Origin: Burkholderia sp. 8Y
GTDB taxonomy: Bacteria; Pseudomonadota; Gammaproteobacteria; Burkholderiales; Burkholderiaceae
DNA length: 64,000 bases
NCBI RefSeq assembly: GCF_902506145.1
Contig: NZ_LR733519.1
Coordinates: 1,896,314 to 1,960,313, forward strand
Reading direction: 5' to 3'
The notes under the pieces were generated by a model. It saw only the letters and a list, made by a program, of their open reading frames with translations. It was not told the origin of the DNA and did not search any database. The translations under genes and the position numbers were made by a program. Of this stretch, positions 30,940 to 39,482 are shown one piece after another; positions within the stretch are counted from its first letter, which is position 1; each line of letters starts with the position of its first letter.

Positions 30940-31353
30940 ATGATGAACGAAGTGGCAAGACTGGGGCATGCGCGGATCGTACTCATCGAAGACGACCCGG
31001 AAAGCAGGGAATCACTGCAAATGTTGCTGGAAGAAGAGGGCGCGCAAGTCGTCGCCGTGGCCGACGCCGAAGACGGCGCGGAAACCGCGACCCGTGTGCT
31101 GCCGGATGCGGTGATCTGCGATCTCGACCTTCCTGGAATGGACGGTTTCTATCTCATCCAACGTTTGCGCGACCACGAAATACGCGGGAATTTGCCGCCT
31201 TCGGTCGCCATCGCGCTGACGGGACACGGCGGCGAAGAGTATCGATTACGCAGCATCGGCGAGGGCTTTCAGCATTTCATGACCAAGCCCGCGCACCCGG
31301 ACGAACTCGTGACGCTGATTCAGGACGCGCTCAACGCGCGCGTCGCGGCTTGA
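30940..31353 (+). CDS. Stand-alone response regulator receiver
   Basis: 137 residues consisting of one receiver domain. Acidic pair in VLIEDD (residues 14-19), phospho-acceptor Asp61 in CDLDLPGMDG, Thr in ALTGHG and Lys in TKPAHP are all present, so it should be phosphorylated and switchable. With no output domain it may act in a phosphorelay, for example with the hybrid kinase 3 kb downstream. It is a single gene with its own region upstream. Confidence 0.9.
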   Translation: MMNEVARLGHARIVLIEDDPESRESLQMLLEEEGAQVVAVADAEDGAETATRVLPDAVICDLDLPGMDGFYLIQRLRDHEIRGNLPPSVAIALTGHGGEEYRLRSIGEGFQHFMTKPAHPDELVTLIQDALNARVAA

Positions 31354-31414
31354 TGCGAAAAGCGCCGCGCGAGACATGGCGCGGCGCTTCGCTTCGAGGT
31401 GTGCTTGGCGGACG

Positions 31415-31585
31415 CTAGGAACGGTCGCGATTGCGCGCCCGCGTCGCGCCCGTGATGACGGCGATCCCCAGCAAGATGACGGCGACGATGGCGATGGTAT
31501 GTTGCGCCACATGCATGGCAACGAGCGCCCATGAAACGCCGCCGATCAGAATGAGCCAGCCCACGAGATAAATGATCAGGGTCAT
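31415..31585 (-). CDS. Small two-helix membrane protein (56 aa)
   Basis: 56 residues from ATG 31585 with a strong AAGGAGA site 6 nt upstream. Two hydrophobic stretches (TLIIYLVGWLILIGGVSWAL and TIAIVAVILLGIAVITGA) end in a basic tail (RARNRDRS). No family name recognised. The strong ribosome site and clean topology argue that this is a real gene. Confidence 0.75.
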   Translation of the reverse strand: MTLIIYLVGWLILIGGVSWALVAMHVAQHTIAIVAVILLGIAVITGATRARNRDRS

Positions 31586-31698
31586 CGGGTTCTCCTTTTA
31601 CTTGTCGGAATAGTCAGGAAATGATGCTGCGCGGCCGCTGCGCCCGCGCGCAGCGTTCTGCCTGCAAGAGCCGTGCCGTCCGCGCACAACACCGCCCT

Positions 31699-32370
31699 AT
31701 GCTCACCGTCCATCACCTCAACCATTCCCGCTCTCAGCGCGTGCTGTGGATGCTCGAAGAACTCGGCGTCCCTTATGAGATCGAGCGTTACGCGCGCGAT
31801 CCGCAGACGATGCTCGCGCCGCCCGCCTTGCGCGCCGTGCATCCGCTCGGCAAGTCGCCCGTCGTCACGGACGGCGAAATGACCATCGCGGAGTCGGGCG
31901 CGATCATCGACTATCTCGTGGAACGCTACGGCGAGGGCCGGTTCGCACCGCCGCATGGGGCCTCGGCGGAGCGGGTGCGCTACAACTACTGGATGCACTA
32001 CGCCGAAGGCTCGGCCATGCCGCCGCTGTTGCTCAAGCTCGTGGCATCGCGGATCGGCAAGGCGAAGATGCCGTTCTTCGCGAAGCCGATCGCGCGGCGC
32101 ATCGGCGAGACCTTGCAGCGCAGTTTCATCGACCCGCAGCTCAAGCTGCATTTCGGCTTCATCGAAAGCGAGCTCGCAAGGACGCCGTGGTTCGCGGGCG
32201 AGACCTTTAGCGCCGCCGATGTCCAGATGAGCTTCCCGCTCGAAGCCGGCAGCTAGCGCGCGGGCGCGAACGACTGGCCGCATATCCGCGCGTTTCTCGC
32301 GCGCATTCACGCGCGGCCCGCCTATCGCCGTGCGCTGGAACGCGGCGGCCCTTACGACTTCGCGGCGTAG
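31699..32370 (+). pseudogene. Glutathione S-transferase gene interrupted by an in-frame TAG
   Basis: The frame from ATG 31699 encodes a GST: LNHSRSQRVLWMLEELGVPY at the start of the thioredoxin-like domain, AVHPLGKSPVVTDG and ESGAIIDYL for glutathione binding, then the helical domain to AADVQMSFPLEAGS. A TAG at 32254-32256 stops it at 185 residues, but the same frame continues with RAGANDWPHIRAFLARIHAR and ends YDFAA at 32370, the normal GST C-terminus. CAG to TAG is the simplest explanation. The shortened protein lacks the last helices and may be unstable. Confidence 0.85.
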
Positions 32371-32484
32371 CGGGCCGACAAGGAAGCGCCGCGCCTTGCG
32401 TACAATGAGGCGCACCACGCGCCACGCACCACATTGCGCAGCCGCGCGTTTCGTCGCAACGTCCCTCACGCTCAAAGGCAACGC

Positions 32485-34122
32485 ATGGCCCGAATCGTTC
32501 CCGACGACTGGAAGAACCTCGAAGCGACCGGCGCCGCGGCGCGCGAACTCGAAACGCTCGCGCAGCTCGAGAAGCTGCCGGACGACTACACGGTGTATCA
32601 CGGCGTCCACTGGACGCGCATCAACGAAGGCTTCTCGGTGTTCGGCGAAGCGGATTTCGTCGTGGTTGCGCCGTCGGGGCGCGTGCTGATGATCGAGATG
32701 AAGGCCGGTTTCCTGCGCGAAACGGGCGCGGGGCTCGTGAAGGTGTATCTGCAAAAGGAGCGCAACGTCGCCATTCAGCTTGCGCGCGCGCTGGAGAATC
32801 TGCATCGGCGATTCACGGCGGCGTTCGGCGCGGGCACGTACCGCATCGAGGAATTGCTCTATTGCCCCGACTACACGGTGAAGGACGCCGCCATCGCGGG
32901 CGTGCCGCCGGGCCGTATCGTCGATGCAAGCCGCAAGGCGCAGCTTGCGCGCGTCGTGCTGGAGACCCTTCCGCCCGACGAACCGCGCTTCGAAGCCGCC
33001 GCGCGCATCCACCACTTTCTCGCCGATGAACTCTCGCTCACGCCGGATACGAATGCGCTCGTCGGCGCGGCGAACACGCTCGTCACGCGGCTCTCGGGCG
33101 GCCTGGCGACGTGGGCGCGCCGCCTCGAATTCGAGCCGTTCCGTCTGCGGGTGATCGCGACGGCGGGCGCGGGCAAGACGCAACTCGCCGTGCGCGTGAT
33201 GCGCGACGCGCTGGCCGCCGGCAAAAGCGTGCTCTACGTCTGCTTCAACCGGCCGCTCGCGGACCATATCCGCGCCATCGCGCCGAAAGAGGCGAAGATC
33301 GCCAATTACCATCAACTGAGCGCGGCGGTTGCGCGCGACGCGGGCAGTCCGCCCGATTTCAGTCAGCCCAACGTTTTCACCACGCTCGAGGAACGCTTCG
33401 CCGCCGTGCCGGTGCCGGAGCACTGGAAGACGGATGTGCTGATCGTCGACGAAGGCCAGGATTTTCACGCGGCCTGGGTCGAGGCGCTCGAACGTTTGCT
33501 GAACCCGGATGCCGCGTGGTGGTGGCTCGAAGACCCGATGCAGAACCTCTATCTGCGCGAGCCGGTGCCGCTGCCCGGCTGGACCATTCTGCGCGAGACG
33601 ACCAACTATCGCAGCCCACGCGACTTGCTCGGCTTTATTCGCAAGGTCGTGGGACCGGGCGTGCGGCTCGATGCCGGCAGTCCGTTCGACGGCTCGGACG
33701 TCACCGTGTCCACTTACGAGGACGGCCATCCGGACGAAGTCATCGAAGCCACCAAGCGCGCGATCACGCATGCGCTGTCGCTCGGGTTTCGCAAGCAGGA
33801 CATCGCGGTGCTGTCGTTTCGCGGGCGCGAGGGCTCGGCGCTGACGGCCGTCGATCATCTCGGGCCGCATCGGCTGCGCGCGTTCACCGGACAGTACGAT
33901 CTCTTCGGCAATCCCGAATACCGCGAGGGCGACGTGCTGCTGGAGTCGATTTATCGCTTCAAGGGGCAATCCGCGCCGTGCGTGATCCTGACCGAAGTCG
34001 ATTTCGACACGCTCGACGATCAGGCGGCGCGCAAGGTCTTCGTCGGCGCGACGCGTGCGACGATGAAGCTCATCGTGGTCGCCTCCGAGCGCGCCACGCA
34101 CGCGATGGAAGCGTTGCGCTAG
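32485..34122 (+). CDS. NERD-domain DNA helicase (UvrD-like)
   Basis: 545 residues from ATG 32485. Residues about 20-150 form a NERD nuclease-related domain (EADFVVVAPSGRVLMIEMKA with the Asp...Glu-x-Lys acid pattern). A superfamily 1 helicase follows: VIATAGAGKTQLAVRVM (Walker A near 226), LIVDEGQDFH (Walker B near 318), RETTNYRSPRDLLGFI, ESIYRFKGQSAPCVILTEVD and FVGATRATMKLIVV. Probably acts on damaged or foreign DNA. The fusion is widespread in bacteria, and its exact role is not settled; the prophage junction is over 3 kb away, so it is not obviously linked to the phage. Confidence 0.85.
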   Translation: MARIVPDDWKNLEATGAAARELETLAQLEKLPDDYTVYHGVHWTRINEGFSVFGEADFVVVAPSGRVLMIEMKAGFLRETGAGLVKVYLQKERNVAIQLARALENLHRRFTAAFGAGTYRIEELLYCPDYTVKDAAIAGVPPGRIVDASRKAQLARVVLETLPPDEPRFEAAARIHHFLADELSLTPDTNALVGAANTLVTRLSGGLATWARRLEFEPFRLRVIATAGAGKTQLAVRVMRDALAAGKSVLYVCFNRPLADHIRAIAPKEAKIANYHQLSAAVARDAGSPPDFSQPNVFTTLEERFAAVPVPEHWKTDVLIVDEGQDFHAAWVEALERLLNPDAAWWWLEDPMQNLYLREPVPLPGWTILRETTNYRSPRDLLGFIRKVVGPGVRLDAGSPFDGSDVTVSTYEDGHPDEVIEATKRAITHALSLGFRKQDIAVLSFRGREGSALTAVDHLGPHRLRAFTGQYDLFGNPEYREGDVLLESIYRFKGQSAPCVILTEVDFDTLDDQAARKVFVGATRATMKLIVVASERATHAMEALR

Positions 34123-34141
34123 ACCGCGCCGCTGACCGCTC

Positions 34142-35962
34142 ATGGCACTCATGCAGAACCGGCGTCCGTGGATTCGCCGCCTGTGGTATGCGGCGATGAT
34201 CGCGCTCGCGGTCACGCCGCCGCTCGGCGCGGTCGGCTACATGCTGTACTCCGGCTTGCTCGTCCGGCAGCCGCACGGCATGGTCGTGCCGTACGAAGGT
34301 CTGTACTGGGACGCCGCGCAGTTCCAGATTGCGTACGAGCGGTTCGAGAGCCAGGTGCTGCTGTTTCGTAGCGGCATCGACGAAGATGTCGGCGCGGTCC
34401 GCGATTCCTATGCGCGGCTGCGGGCGCGGCTCGATATCGTCGCGGATGCCACGCGCACGCCCGAAGGCCACGACGCATTGCGCAACCGGCAGCAGGAGAT
34501 CCTGCGTCAGTTGCGCACGGCGCTGGATTCGATCGATGCCGACGTCGACCGGCTGACCATCCGGCAGAGCCGCGCGCTGCGGGTGATCGGCGTGCTGCGG
34601 CAGAACGCGCCCGCCGTCGCGGAACTGGCGACCGGCAGGCGTCTGATGGATGCCGCCGAGCGCGAAAGCATCGTGCGCGACTTCGAGGCGAAGCGCCGCT
34701 ATCTGCTTTACGGCGGCATTCTGCTCGGCTTGTTGTCGGCGGCGGCGACATCGCTGCTTCTGCTCAATGGTTATCGGCGTACGCGCCTGATCGAGCAGCA
34801 ACGGGCCGCGCTCGCCGCCGAACATCAGGCGACGCGGGCGGCGCGCGAAGCGGGCGTCGCGAAGGACACGTTTCTCGGCATGATTAGCCACGAACTGCGC
34901 ACGCCGCTGCACGCGATCGTTTCTTCCATCGAACTGCTCGGCCTCAATTTGCGCGGCGAGGCGGATCGCAAGATCATTCAACGGCTGGAAACCGGCGCGC
35001 GGCATCTGGAAGCGCAAATGCGCGACCTGACCGATTACGCGCGTCTCGGCGCCGGCAAGCTCGAACTGCGCATGACCGTGTTCGATCCCGTCGAGCTGCT
35101 CGATTCCATCGTCGATGCCAACATGCCGGCGGCTTCTGCGAAGGGCCTGCGACTGCGCGGCACATACAGCGGCGAGCGCGGGCTGCTGGAATCGGACCCG
35201 CATCGCGTGCGTCAGATCGTGACGAATCTCGTGACCAACGCGATCAAGTACACGGACGCCGGTTCCATCGACGTGCGCTTCATGCGCGAGGCCGCGCGCC
35301 TCGATATCTCCGTGACCGATACGGGCCCCGGCATCCCACGACAACAACTGCCGCTCATCTTTCAGGAATTCACGCAGCTCGATTCGTCCAGCACGCGCCG
35401 TTTCGACGGCGCCGGCATGGGGCTCGCGGTCGTGCGCGGGCTGGTGAATCTGCTGGGCGGAAGCATCGACGTGTCGAGCGAAGTCGGCCAGGGCGCGGCG
35501 TTTCGCGTGAGCTTGCCGGCGGTGTCGGCCGAGCGGATGCCCGAGCGCCGCGAGCATGACGCCGATGCGCCCGGCTTGCGCAAGTCGCGCGTGCTCGTGA
35601 TAGACGATCACGAGGCGATCCGCGATTCGCTGATCGAAATGTTGACGCTGCTGGGTTATTGGGCCGTGGCAATGTCCGACGTGGATAGCGCGCTCGCGTG
35701 GCTGCGCGCGAACGACGCCGATGTGATCCTGCTCGACCTTCACATGCCTGGCAAGGACGGCTACTCGTTCGCGAACGAATATCGCTCGCGGATCGCGCCG
35801 GGCGCGAGCGTGCCGATCATCGCGGTGAGCGCGTATGCGCCCGAGCTCGTCGATCCGAGCGCCACGGTCCTGTTCTTCGATTACCTGCTGAAGCCGGTGC
35901 GCTTCGAGGTGCTGAAGGCGGCCGTGCATCGCGCGACGACGGCGCGGCGGCGCGCGGCGTGA
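34142..35962 (+). CDS. Hybrid sensor histidine kinase
   Basis: 606 residues, 19 bp after the helicase gene. Two membrane segments (about 17-40 and 190-210) flank a helical periplasmic part. Then the H-box MISHELRTPLHAIVSS with the phospho-His near 250, N-box VTNLVTNAIKYTDAG, G-boxes DTGPGIPRQQ and GAGMGLAVVRGL, and a C-terminal receiver with DDH and ILLDLHMPGKDG (Asp near 530) and LLKPVRF. Thus it can start a phosphorelay. A receiver regulator is encoded convergently just downstream. Confidence 0.92.
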   Translation: MALMQNRRPWIRRLWYAAMIALAVTPPLGAVGYMLYSGLLVRQPHGMVVPYEGLYWDAAQFQIAYERFESQVLLFRSGIDEDVGAVRDSYARLRARLDIVADATRTPEGHDALRNRQQEILRQLRTALDSIDADVDRLTIRQSRALRVIGVLRQNAPAVAELATGRRLMDAAERESIVRDFEAKRRYLLYGGILLGLLSAAATSLLLLNGYRRTRLIEQQRAALAAEHQATRAAREAGVAKDTFLGMISHELRTPLHAIVSSIELLGLNLRGEADRKIIQRLETGARHLEAQMRDLTDYARLGAGKLELRMTVFDPVELLDSIVDANMPAASAKGLRLRGTYSGERGLLESDPHRVRQIVTNLVTNAIKYTDAGSIDVRFMREAARLDISVTDTGPGIPRQQLPLIFQEFTQLDSSSTRRFDGAGMGLAVVRGLVNLLGGSIDVSSEVGQGAAFRVSLPAVSAERMPERREHDADAPGLRKSRVLVIDDHEAIRDSLIEMLTLLGYWAVAMSDVDSALAWLRANDADVILLDLHMPGKDGYSFANEYRSRIAPGASVPIIAVSAYAPELVDPSATVLFFDYLLKPVRFEVLKAAVHRATTARRRAA

Positions 35963-35965
35963 GTG

Positions 35966-36820
35966 TCAGGTTCGCAACAGCCGCTTCGACAGATCCGCGA
36001 CGAGAATGCCGAGCCGCGCCGGCTTTTCGAAACACGTGACGTTGCAGTCGCGAATGATCTGGCTGATTTCCGATTCGCTCGCCTTGCCGGTGGTGAGTTC
36101 GCCGGTGAGCACGAAGATCGGCGCGTCCGGGTTATCGGACTCGCGCACCGCCTGGATCGCGCCTGCCGACGTGTGCACGCCGAACAGCCAGTCGATCACC
36201 ACGGCGTCGAAAACTTGCGACTGCAGCGCCTCCAGAAAGGTGTCGAGGCTGTAGAAGGCCATCGCGGCGAAGCCGGTCATTTCCAGATAGTCGTGCAGAT
36301 TGTCGGCGGACGCGTGATCGTCATCGACGACCGCGATCACCGGCTTCTCCGTATCGGCGCGACGCGGCTGGATTTCGATCTTGTGGACGTCGCACGCTTG
36401 CTGCAAAAGCACGCCCTCGTGCCGCATGACGATCCAGCGGCTATTCACCTTCTGCGCGATGAAATCGGGCCGGCTGCCCGCGTCCAGTGCATCGCCGATC
36501 CAAGCGGTGCACGGAATCTCGACCGATCCGAGCTTCAGGACGGCGTCGTGCGCGGTGCCTTCGGTTTCGTCGGGGCGCGTATCGATGCTGTCGAAAAGCT
36601 TAAGCGCCGGTTCGTCGAAGGCGTCGGCGACACGGCGAATCTGCGCGAGCGTCCACGGACTGTTGCCGCGCAGCTTGCGATGCCCCTGCGAAAAGCTCAG
36701 ATCGAGGATGCGGCACAGCTCGGCCGTCTGCTGACGCTTGCCGATGCCGTGACGGCTCATCAGCTCACGAACGCGTTCGGCGACGGCGAGGGATTCCAGG
36801 GAAGAGGTTTCAGAGACCAT
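35966..36820 (-). CDS. Regulator with N-terminal HTH and C-terminal receiver
   Basis: 284 residues from ATG 36820 (an upstream start at 36871 would add 17). The N-terminal part (VRELMSRHGIGKRQQTAELC, DLSFSQGHRKLRGNSPW, TLAQIRRVADAFDEP) is a BetR-like DNA-binding domain; the C-terminal part is a receiver with VVDDD, VVIDWLFGV, FVLTGE and FEKPAR. The order is the reverse of usual response regulators. The residues after the acceptor Asp differ from the standard xMPxMDG loop. It is convergent with the hybrid kinase, three bases apart, and likely its partner. Confidence 0.82.
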   Translation of the reverse strand: MVSETSSLESLAVAERVRELMSRHGIGKRQQTAELCRILDLSFSQGHRKLRGNSPWTLAQIRRVADAFDEPALKLFDSIDTRPDETEGTAHDAVLKLGSVEIPCTAWIGDALDAGSRPDFIAQKVNSRWIVMRHEGVLLQQACDVHKIEIQPRRADTEKPVIAVVDDDHASADNLHDYLEMTGFAAMAFYSLDTFLEALQSQVFDAVVIDWLFGVHTSAGAIQAVRESDNPDAPIFVLTGELTTGKASESEISQIIRDCNVTCFEKPARLGILVADLSKRLLRT

Positions 36821-37074
36821 GCTGCCGGACGGAGGCGGGAAATAGCTGCGAATGCGCAGCGAACCGCCCATTGTAAACGGCGGCGGTGGGCGTGCTCAAA
36901 ATCGTAATGATGCTTCCGGCGTTCTGCATAGGAATGAGGAGTCGGCCGCCGATCAATCTTTACAATGGAAAAAAGCGTTGACGCAGCGATCGGCCGAAGT
37001 CAAAATGTTTCCATCGTAAAGATTTGCGACGACAGCAATTCAACCGAAATCAACCGCATCAACGGAGAACGATC

Positions 37075-37583
37075 ATGTCCTTGCAGGCAATCTTGGCCGG
37101 TACGCCGGTATGGGTTTGGGTGTTGTTGGCAGTGCTCGTGTCGCGCGGTATCAAGGCGATGAAAGGCGGCACCGCGCCGCTCTCGAAACTGGCGGTCGTA
37201 CCGGCGATATTCGCCGCGTGGGGCTTGCTGCATATCGTCAGCGGGCCGTCCACCGGCTGGCAAGCTGCGGCGATGTGGCTCGTCGGGGCCTGTTCGGCAT
37301 GGGAACCGGCGCCGTGCTGGCGAAGAACAGCGCCATCACGGTGGATCGCGTGCAGCGGACCGTCACCGTGCCCGGCTCCGTCGTGCCGATGCTGCTGATC
37401 CTCGCGACGTTCGCGTCAAAGTTCTTCATCGGCTTCGAACTGGCGGCGAGCGCGGGCGTCGACTCGACGCTGATCGCGCTGAATGCGCTGATTTCGGGCG
37501 TGATCGCGGGAATTTTCGCGGGCCGTTTCCTGTTTTACTGGCTGGCGCTGCGGCCGGCAGCGGCTGTCTTCGAGCGCGTGTGA
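37075..37583 (+). pseudogene. DUF6622-like membrane protein gene with a 1-nt frameshift
   Basis: Two overlapping frames make one protein. From ATG 37075: SLQAILAGTPVWVWVLLAVL, SRGIKAMKGGTAPLSK and GWQAAAMWLVG; then the frame must change at the G run 37285-37288 to continue LFGMGTGAVLAKNSAITVDR, VTVPGSVVPMLLILATFASK and GRFLFYWLALRP to 37583. Adding one G restores the joint LVGGLFGMG. Four to five membrane helices. Either a real single-base deletion or a sequence error in the G run. Confidence 0.8.
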
Positions 37584-37590
37584 TTGTTCG

Positions 37591-37624
37591 AAAAAAAACG
37601 TGAAGCCGATGACACGGCTTCACG
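37591..37624 (-). terminator. Strong terminator of the cold-shock gene
   Basis: On the minus strand a perfect 10-bp stem (CGTGAAGCCG/CGGCTTCACG, 37624-37599) with a 6-nt loop is followed by eight T (37598-37591), 25 bp after the stop. The reverse orientation also has some effect for the DUF6622 gene. Confidence 0.93.
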
Positions 37625-37648
37625 GCTTCGGCGTCTGCACTCGCTTGC

Positions 37649-37852
37649 TTACTGCGGCTGAATGTTGGCGGCTTGCAGGCCCTTCGGACCCTGACGCACG
37701 TCGAACAGCACCTTTTGATTTTCTTGCAGCGACTTGTAACCGTCCGCCCGGATTTCCGAAAAATGCGCGAACAGGTCAGGGGTGCCGTCGTCCGGCTTGA
37801 TGAACCCGAAGCCCTTCGAGTCGTTGAACCATTTCACAGTGCCAGTTGCCAT
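37649..37852 (-). CDS. Cold-shock protein, CspA family
   Basis: 67 residues from ATG 37852 with AGAGGAAAC upstream. The RNA-binding motifs [20 protein letters not shown] (RNP1) and DLFAHFSEI (RNP2) are complete. It binds single-stranded nucleic acid and acts as RNA chaperone. A long AT-rich leader lies between it and the next reverse gene, as often seen for csp mRNAs. Confidence 0.95.
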   Translation of the reverse strand: MATGTVKWFNDSKGFGFIKPDDGTPDLFAHFSEIRADGYKSLQENQKVLFDVRQGPKGLQAANIQPQ

Positions 37853-37941
37853 TGTTTCCTCTTCTTCTGCAGCGTTGCGCGAGGCCATGCCCCGCGTGGA
37901 TGAATGATCGTCGGTTGATGCGTCAGTCGAAGCGTGGCTCG

Positions 37942-38187
37942 TCACGCCAGCGCGGCTTCGGCCGGAATTTCGTCGAGCAGCGTCGAAAGTTGGCCTTCCG
38001 CGTCGCGGCCGCTGAATTCGCGCAGCGTCGCGAGCAGCGTGCGCCACGGGGCAGGCCAGCGCGTTTCCCGCACGCAGCGGCCGGTGGCGTCGGTGATGCG
38101 AAGCAGCGTGGTATCGGGATAGTAGGTCAGCGTGACGGGCATGCCGTCGAGGACGCAAGTAGCGGTGCAAGGTTTCGGTGTGAACAT
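37942..38187 (-). CDS. Conserved-looking hypothetical protein (81 aa)
   Basis: From ATG 38187: [40 protein letters not shown] and a helical end with [15 protein letters not shown]. Looks like a small alpha/beta protein with a Gly/Thr-rich sheet. Longer starts to 38310 are possible but the extra part is Arg/Ala/Ser-rich. No strong ribosome site. Ninety bases upstream of the csp start, same direction, so the two could share a transcript. Confidence 0.55.
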   Translation of the reverse strand: MFTPKPCTATCVLDGMPVTLTYYPDTTLLRITDATGRCVRETRWPAPWRTLLATLREFSGRDAEGQLSTLLDEIPAEAALA

Positions 38188-38427
38188 GCTGTTTTTGTTG
38201 GATAAGTAGTCGTCGCTGCGCGCGGCGCGCGCCTGGTCGTTCGACGGTGCGTGGCATAAAGCAACGGCCGTGCCTGCCCGACTCGATGGTGACGGCAGCG
38301 ATCTCGCCAATAGTCATAGTTCGAAAAAGCGTTTCGCGATTTTGGATGTCGAATGCTTCAGTTTCATGTTACTTACGCAAAGTTATCCATTTACACTGCG
38401 TCGCACGTTGAATGGAGAACCTTCATC

Positions 38428-38586
38428 ATGTTTGTCGCTACTTTGTTGCTCTGTCCTGTCGGCGTTGCCGCGCTTTTCGCATTTGCTCTTTATGCCGACA
38501 AGATATTTCGGCGCGGCGACCTGCAAAAGGCGCCTGCCGTCGCGCATACGGACGCGCCGGGTCGGCCCGATTTCGATCGGCGCTGA
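38428..38586 (+). CDS. Small membrane protein (52 aa)
   Basis: From ATG 38428 with GGAGAA 9 nt upstream. One hydrophobic stretch (FVATLLLCPVGVAALFAFAL) is followed by a charged tail with DKIFRRGDLQKAP. Single-pass membrane protein of unknown function. An upstream in-frame start at 38353 is less likely. Confidence 0.6.
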   Translation: MFVATLLLCPVGVAALFAFALYADKIFRRGDLQKAPAVAHTDAPGRPDFDRR

Positions 38587-38637
38587 AGCCGCGTGCCGGT
38601 CGATCCGGTTTCGTTATCGAACGATTGCCCTTTCGAA

Positions 38638-38666
38638 TTGTTGCGTTATTGGCACCCGACTATAGT
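38638..38666 (+). promoter_or_regulatory. Promoter of the rhamnose catabolic operon
   Basis: TTGTTG at 38638-38643, a 17-nt spacer and TATAGT at 38661-38666, 30 bp before the first SDR gene. The ribosome site CAGGAGA lies just before the ATG 38696. Confidence 0.65.
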
Positions 38667-38695
38667 GCTACACACAACACGACAGGAGACAACGC

Positions 38696-39457
38696 ATGAA
38701 CCGGATCGATCTGGCGGAACGTACTGTGATCATCACCGGCGGCGCGCGCGGTATCGGGCTCGCGGTCGCAGAGCGGGCGCTTCTTTCGGGTGCGAACGTC
38801 GCGCTGTGGGATGTCGACGCCGAGCGGCTTCAGCGCACGCGCGCCGAACTGGCGTCAAAGCACGAGGACCGCACCGTCAGCGAGTCCGTGGTCGAACTGA
38901 CCGATGAAGCGTCGGTCGATGCCGCCGTCCAGTCGACGCTCGCGGCGCACGGCAAGATCGATGTCCTCGTGAACAACGCGGGCATCACCGGAGGCAACGG
39001 TTCGACGTGGGAGCTTGCGCCGGACGTGTGGCGCCGCGTGATCGACGTCAATCTGATCGGGCCTTACCTCACCTGCCGCGCCGTCGTGCCGCACATGCTC
39101 AAGAACGGCTATGGGCGAATCGTCAATATCGCGTCGATCGCGGGCAAGGAAGGCAACCCGAACGCCTCGCATTACAGCGCGTCGAAGGCCGGACTGATCG
39201 GCCTCACGAAGTCGCTTGGCAAGGAACTCGCGGGGAAGAACATTCTCGTCAACGCGGTCACGCCCGCCGCCGCGAAAACCGAAATCTTCGATTCGATGTC
39301 GCAGCAGCACATCGACTACATGCTCTCCAAAATTCCGATGAACCGCTTCCTCATGCCGGAGGAAGCGGCGTCGCTCATTCTGTGGCTCTCATCGGAGGAC
39401 TGCGCGTTCAGCACGGGCGCGGTGTTCGACCTGTCGGGCGGACGCGCGACGTACTGA
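38696..39457 (+). CDS. Short-chain dehydrogenase, probable L-2-keto-3-deoxyrhamnonate 4-dehydrogenase
   Basis: 253 residues. NAD(P)-binding TGGARGIG at 14-21, the structural NNAG in VLVNNAGITGG, Ser in NIASIAG and catalytic Tyr-Lys in HYSASKAG are all present. In the non-phosphorylative L-rhamnose pathway an SDR oxidises 2-keto-3-deoxy-L-rhamnonate at C4; this is the natural role for the first gene of this cluster, since another SDR further down fits the first step better. A related L-fuconate or general reductase role is possible. Confidence 0.78.
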   Translation: MNRIDLAERTVIITGGARGIGLAVAERALLSGANVALWDVDAERLQRTRAELASKHEDRTVSESVVELTDEASVDAAVQSTLAAHGKIDVLVNNAGITGGNGSTWELAPDVWRRVIDVNLIGPYLTCRAVVPHMLKNGYGRIVNIASIAGKEGNPNASHYSASKAGLIGLTKSLGKELAGKNILVNAVTPAAAKTEIFDSMSQQHIDYMLSKIPMNRFLMPEEAASLILWLSSEDCAFSTGAVFDLSGGRATY

Positions 39458-39482
39458 TCCGCGCGCCTCACTGGAGAGAGAC

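Noticed and set aside
32485..34122. Part of a multi-gene phage defence system
   Set aside because: NERD-helicase alone is widespread and the flanking genes are a GST remnant and a histidine kinase; no partner nuclease or ATPase typical of known systems is next to it.
31582..34215. 877-residue reverse open frame
   Set aside because: Antisense shadow of the GST and NERD-helicase genes caused by GC-rich third positions; Arg/Ala/His-rich and without family motifs.
34070..35929. 619-residue reverse open frame
   Set aside because: Shadow of the hybrid histidine kinase.
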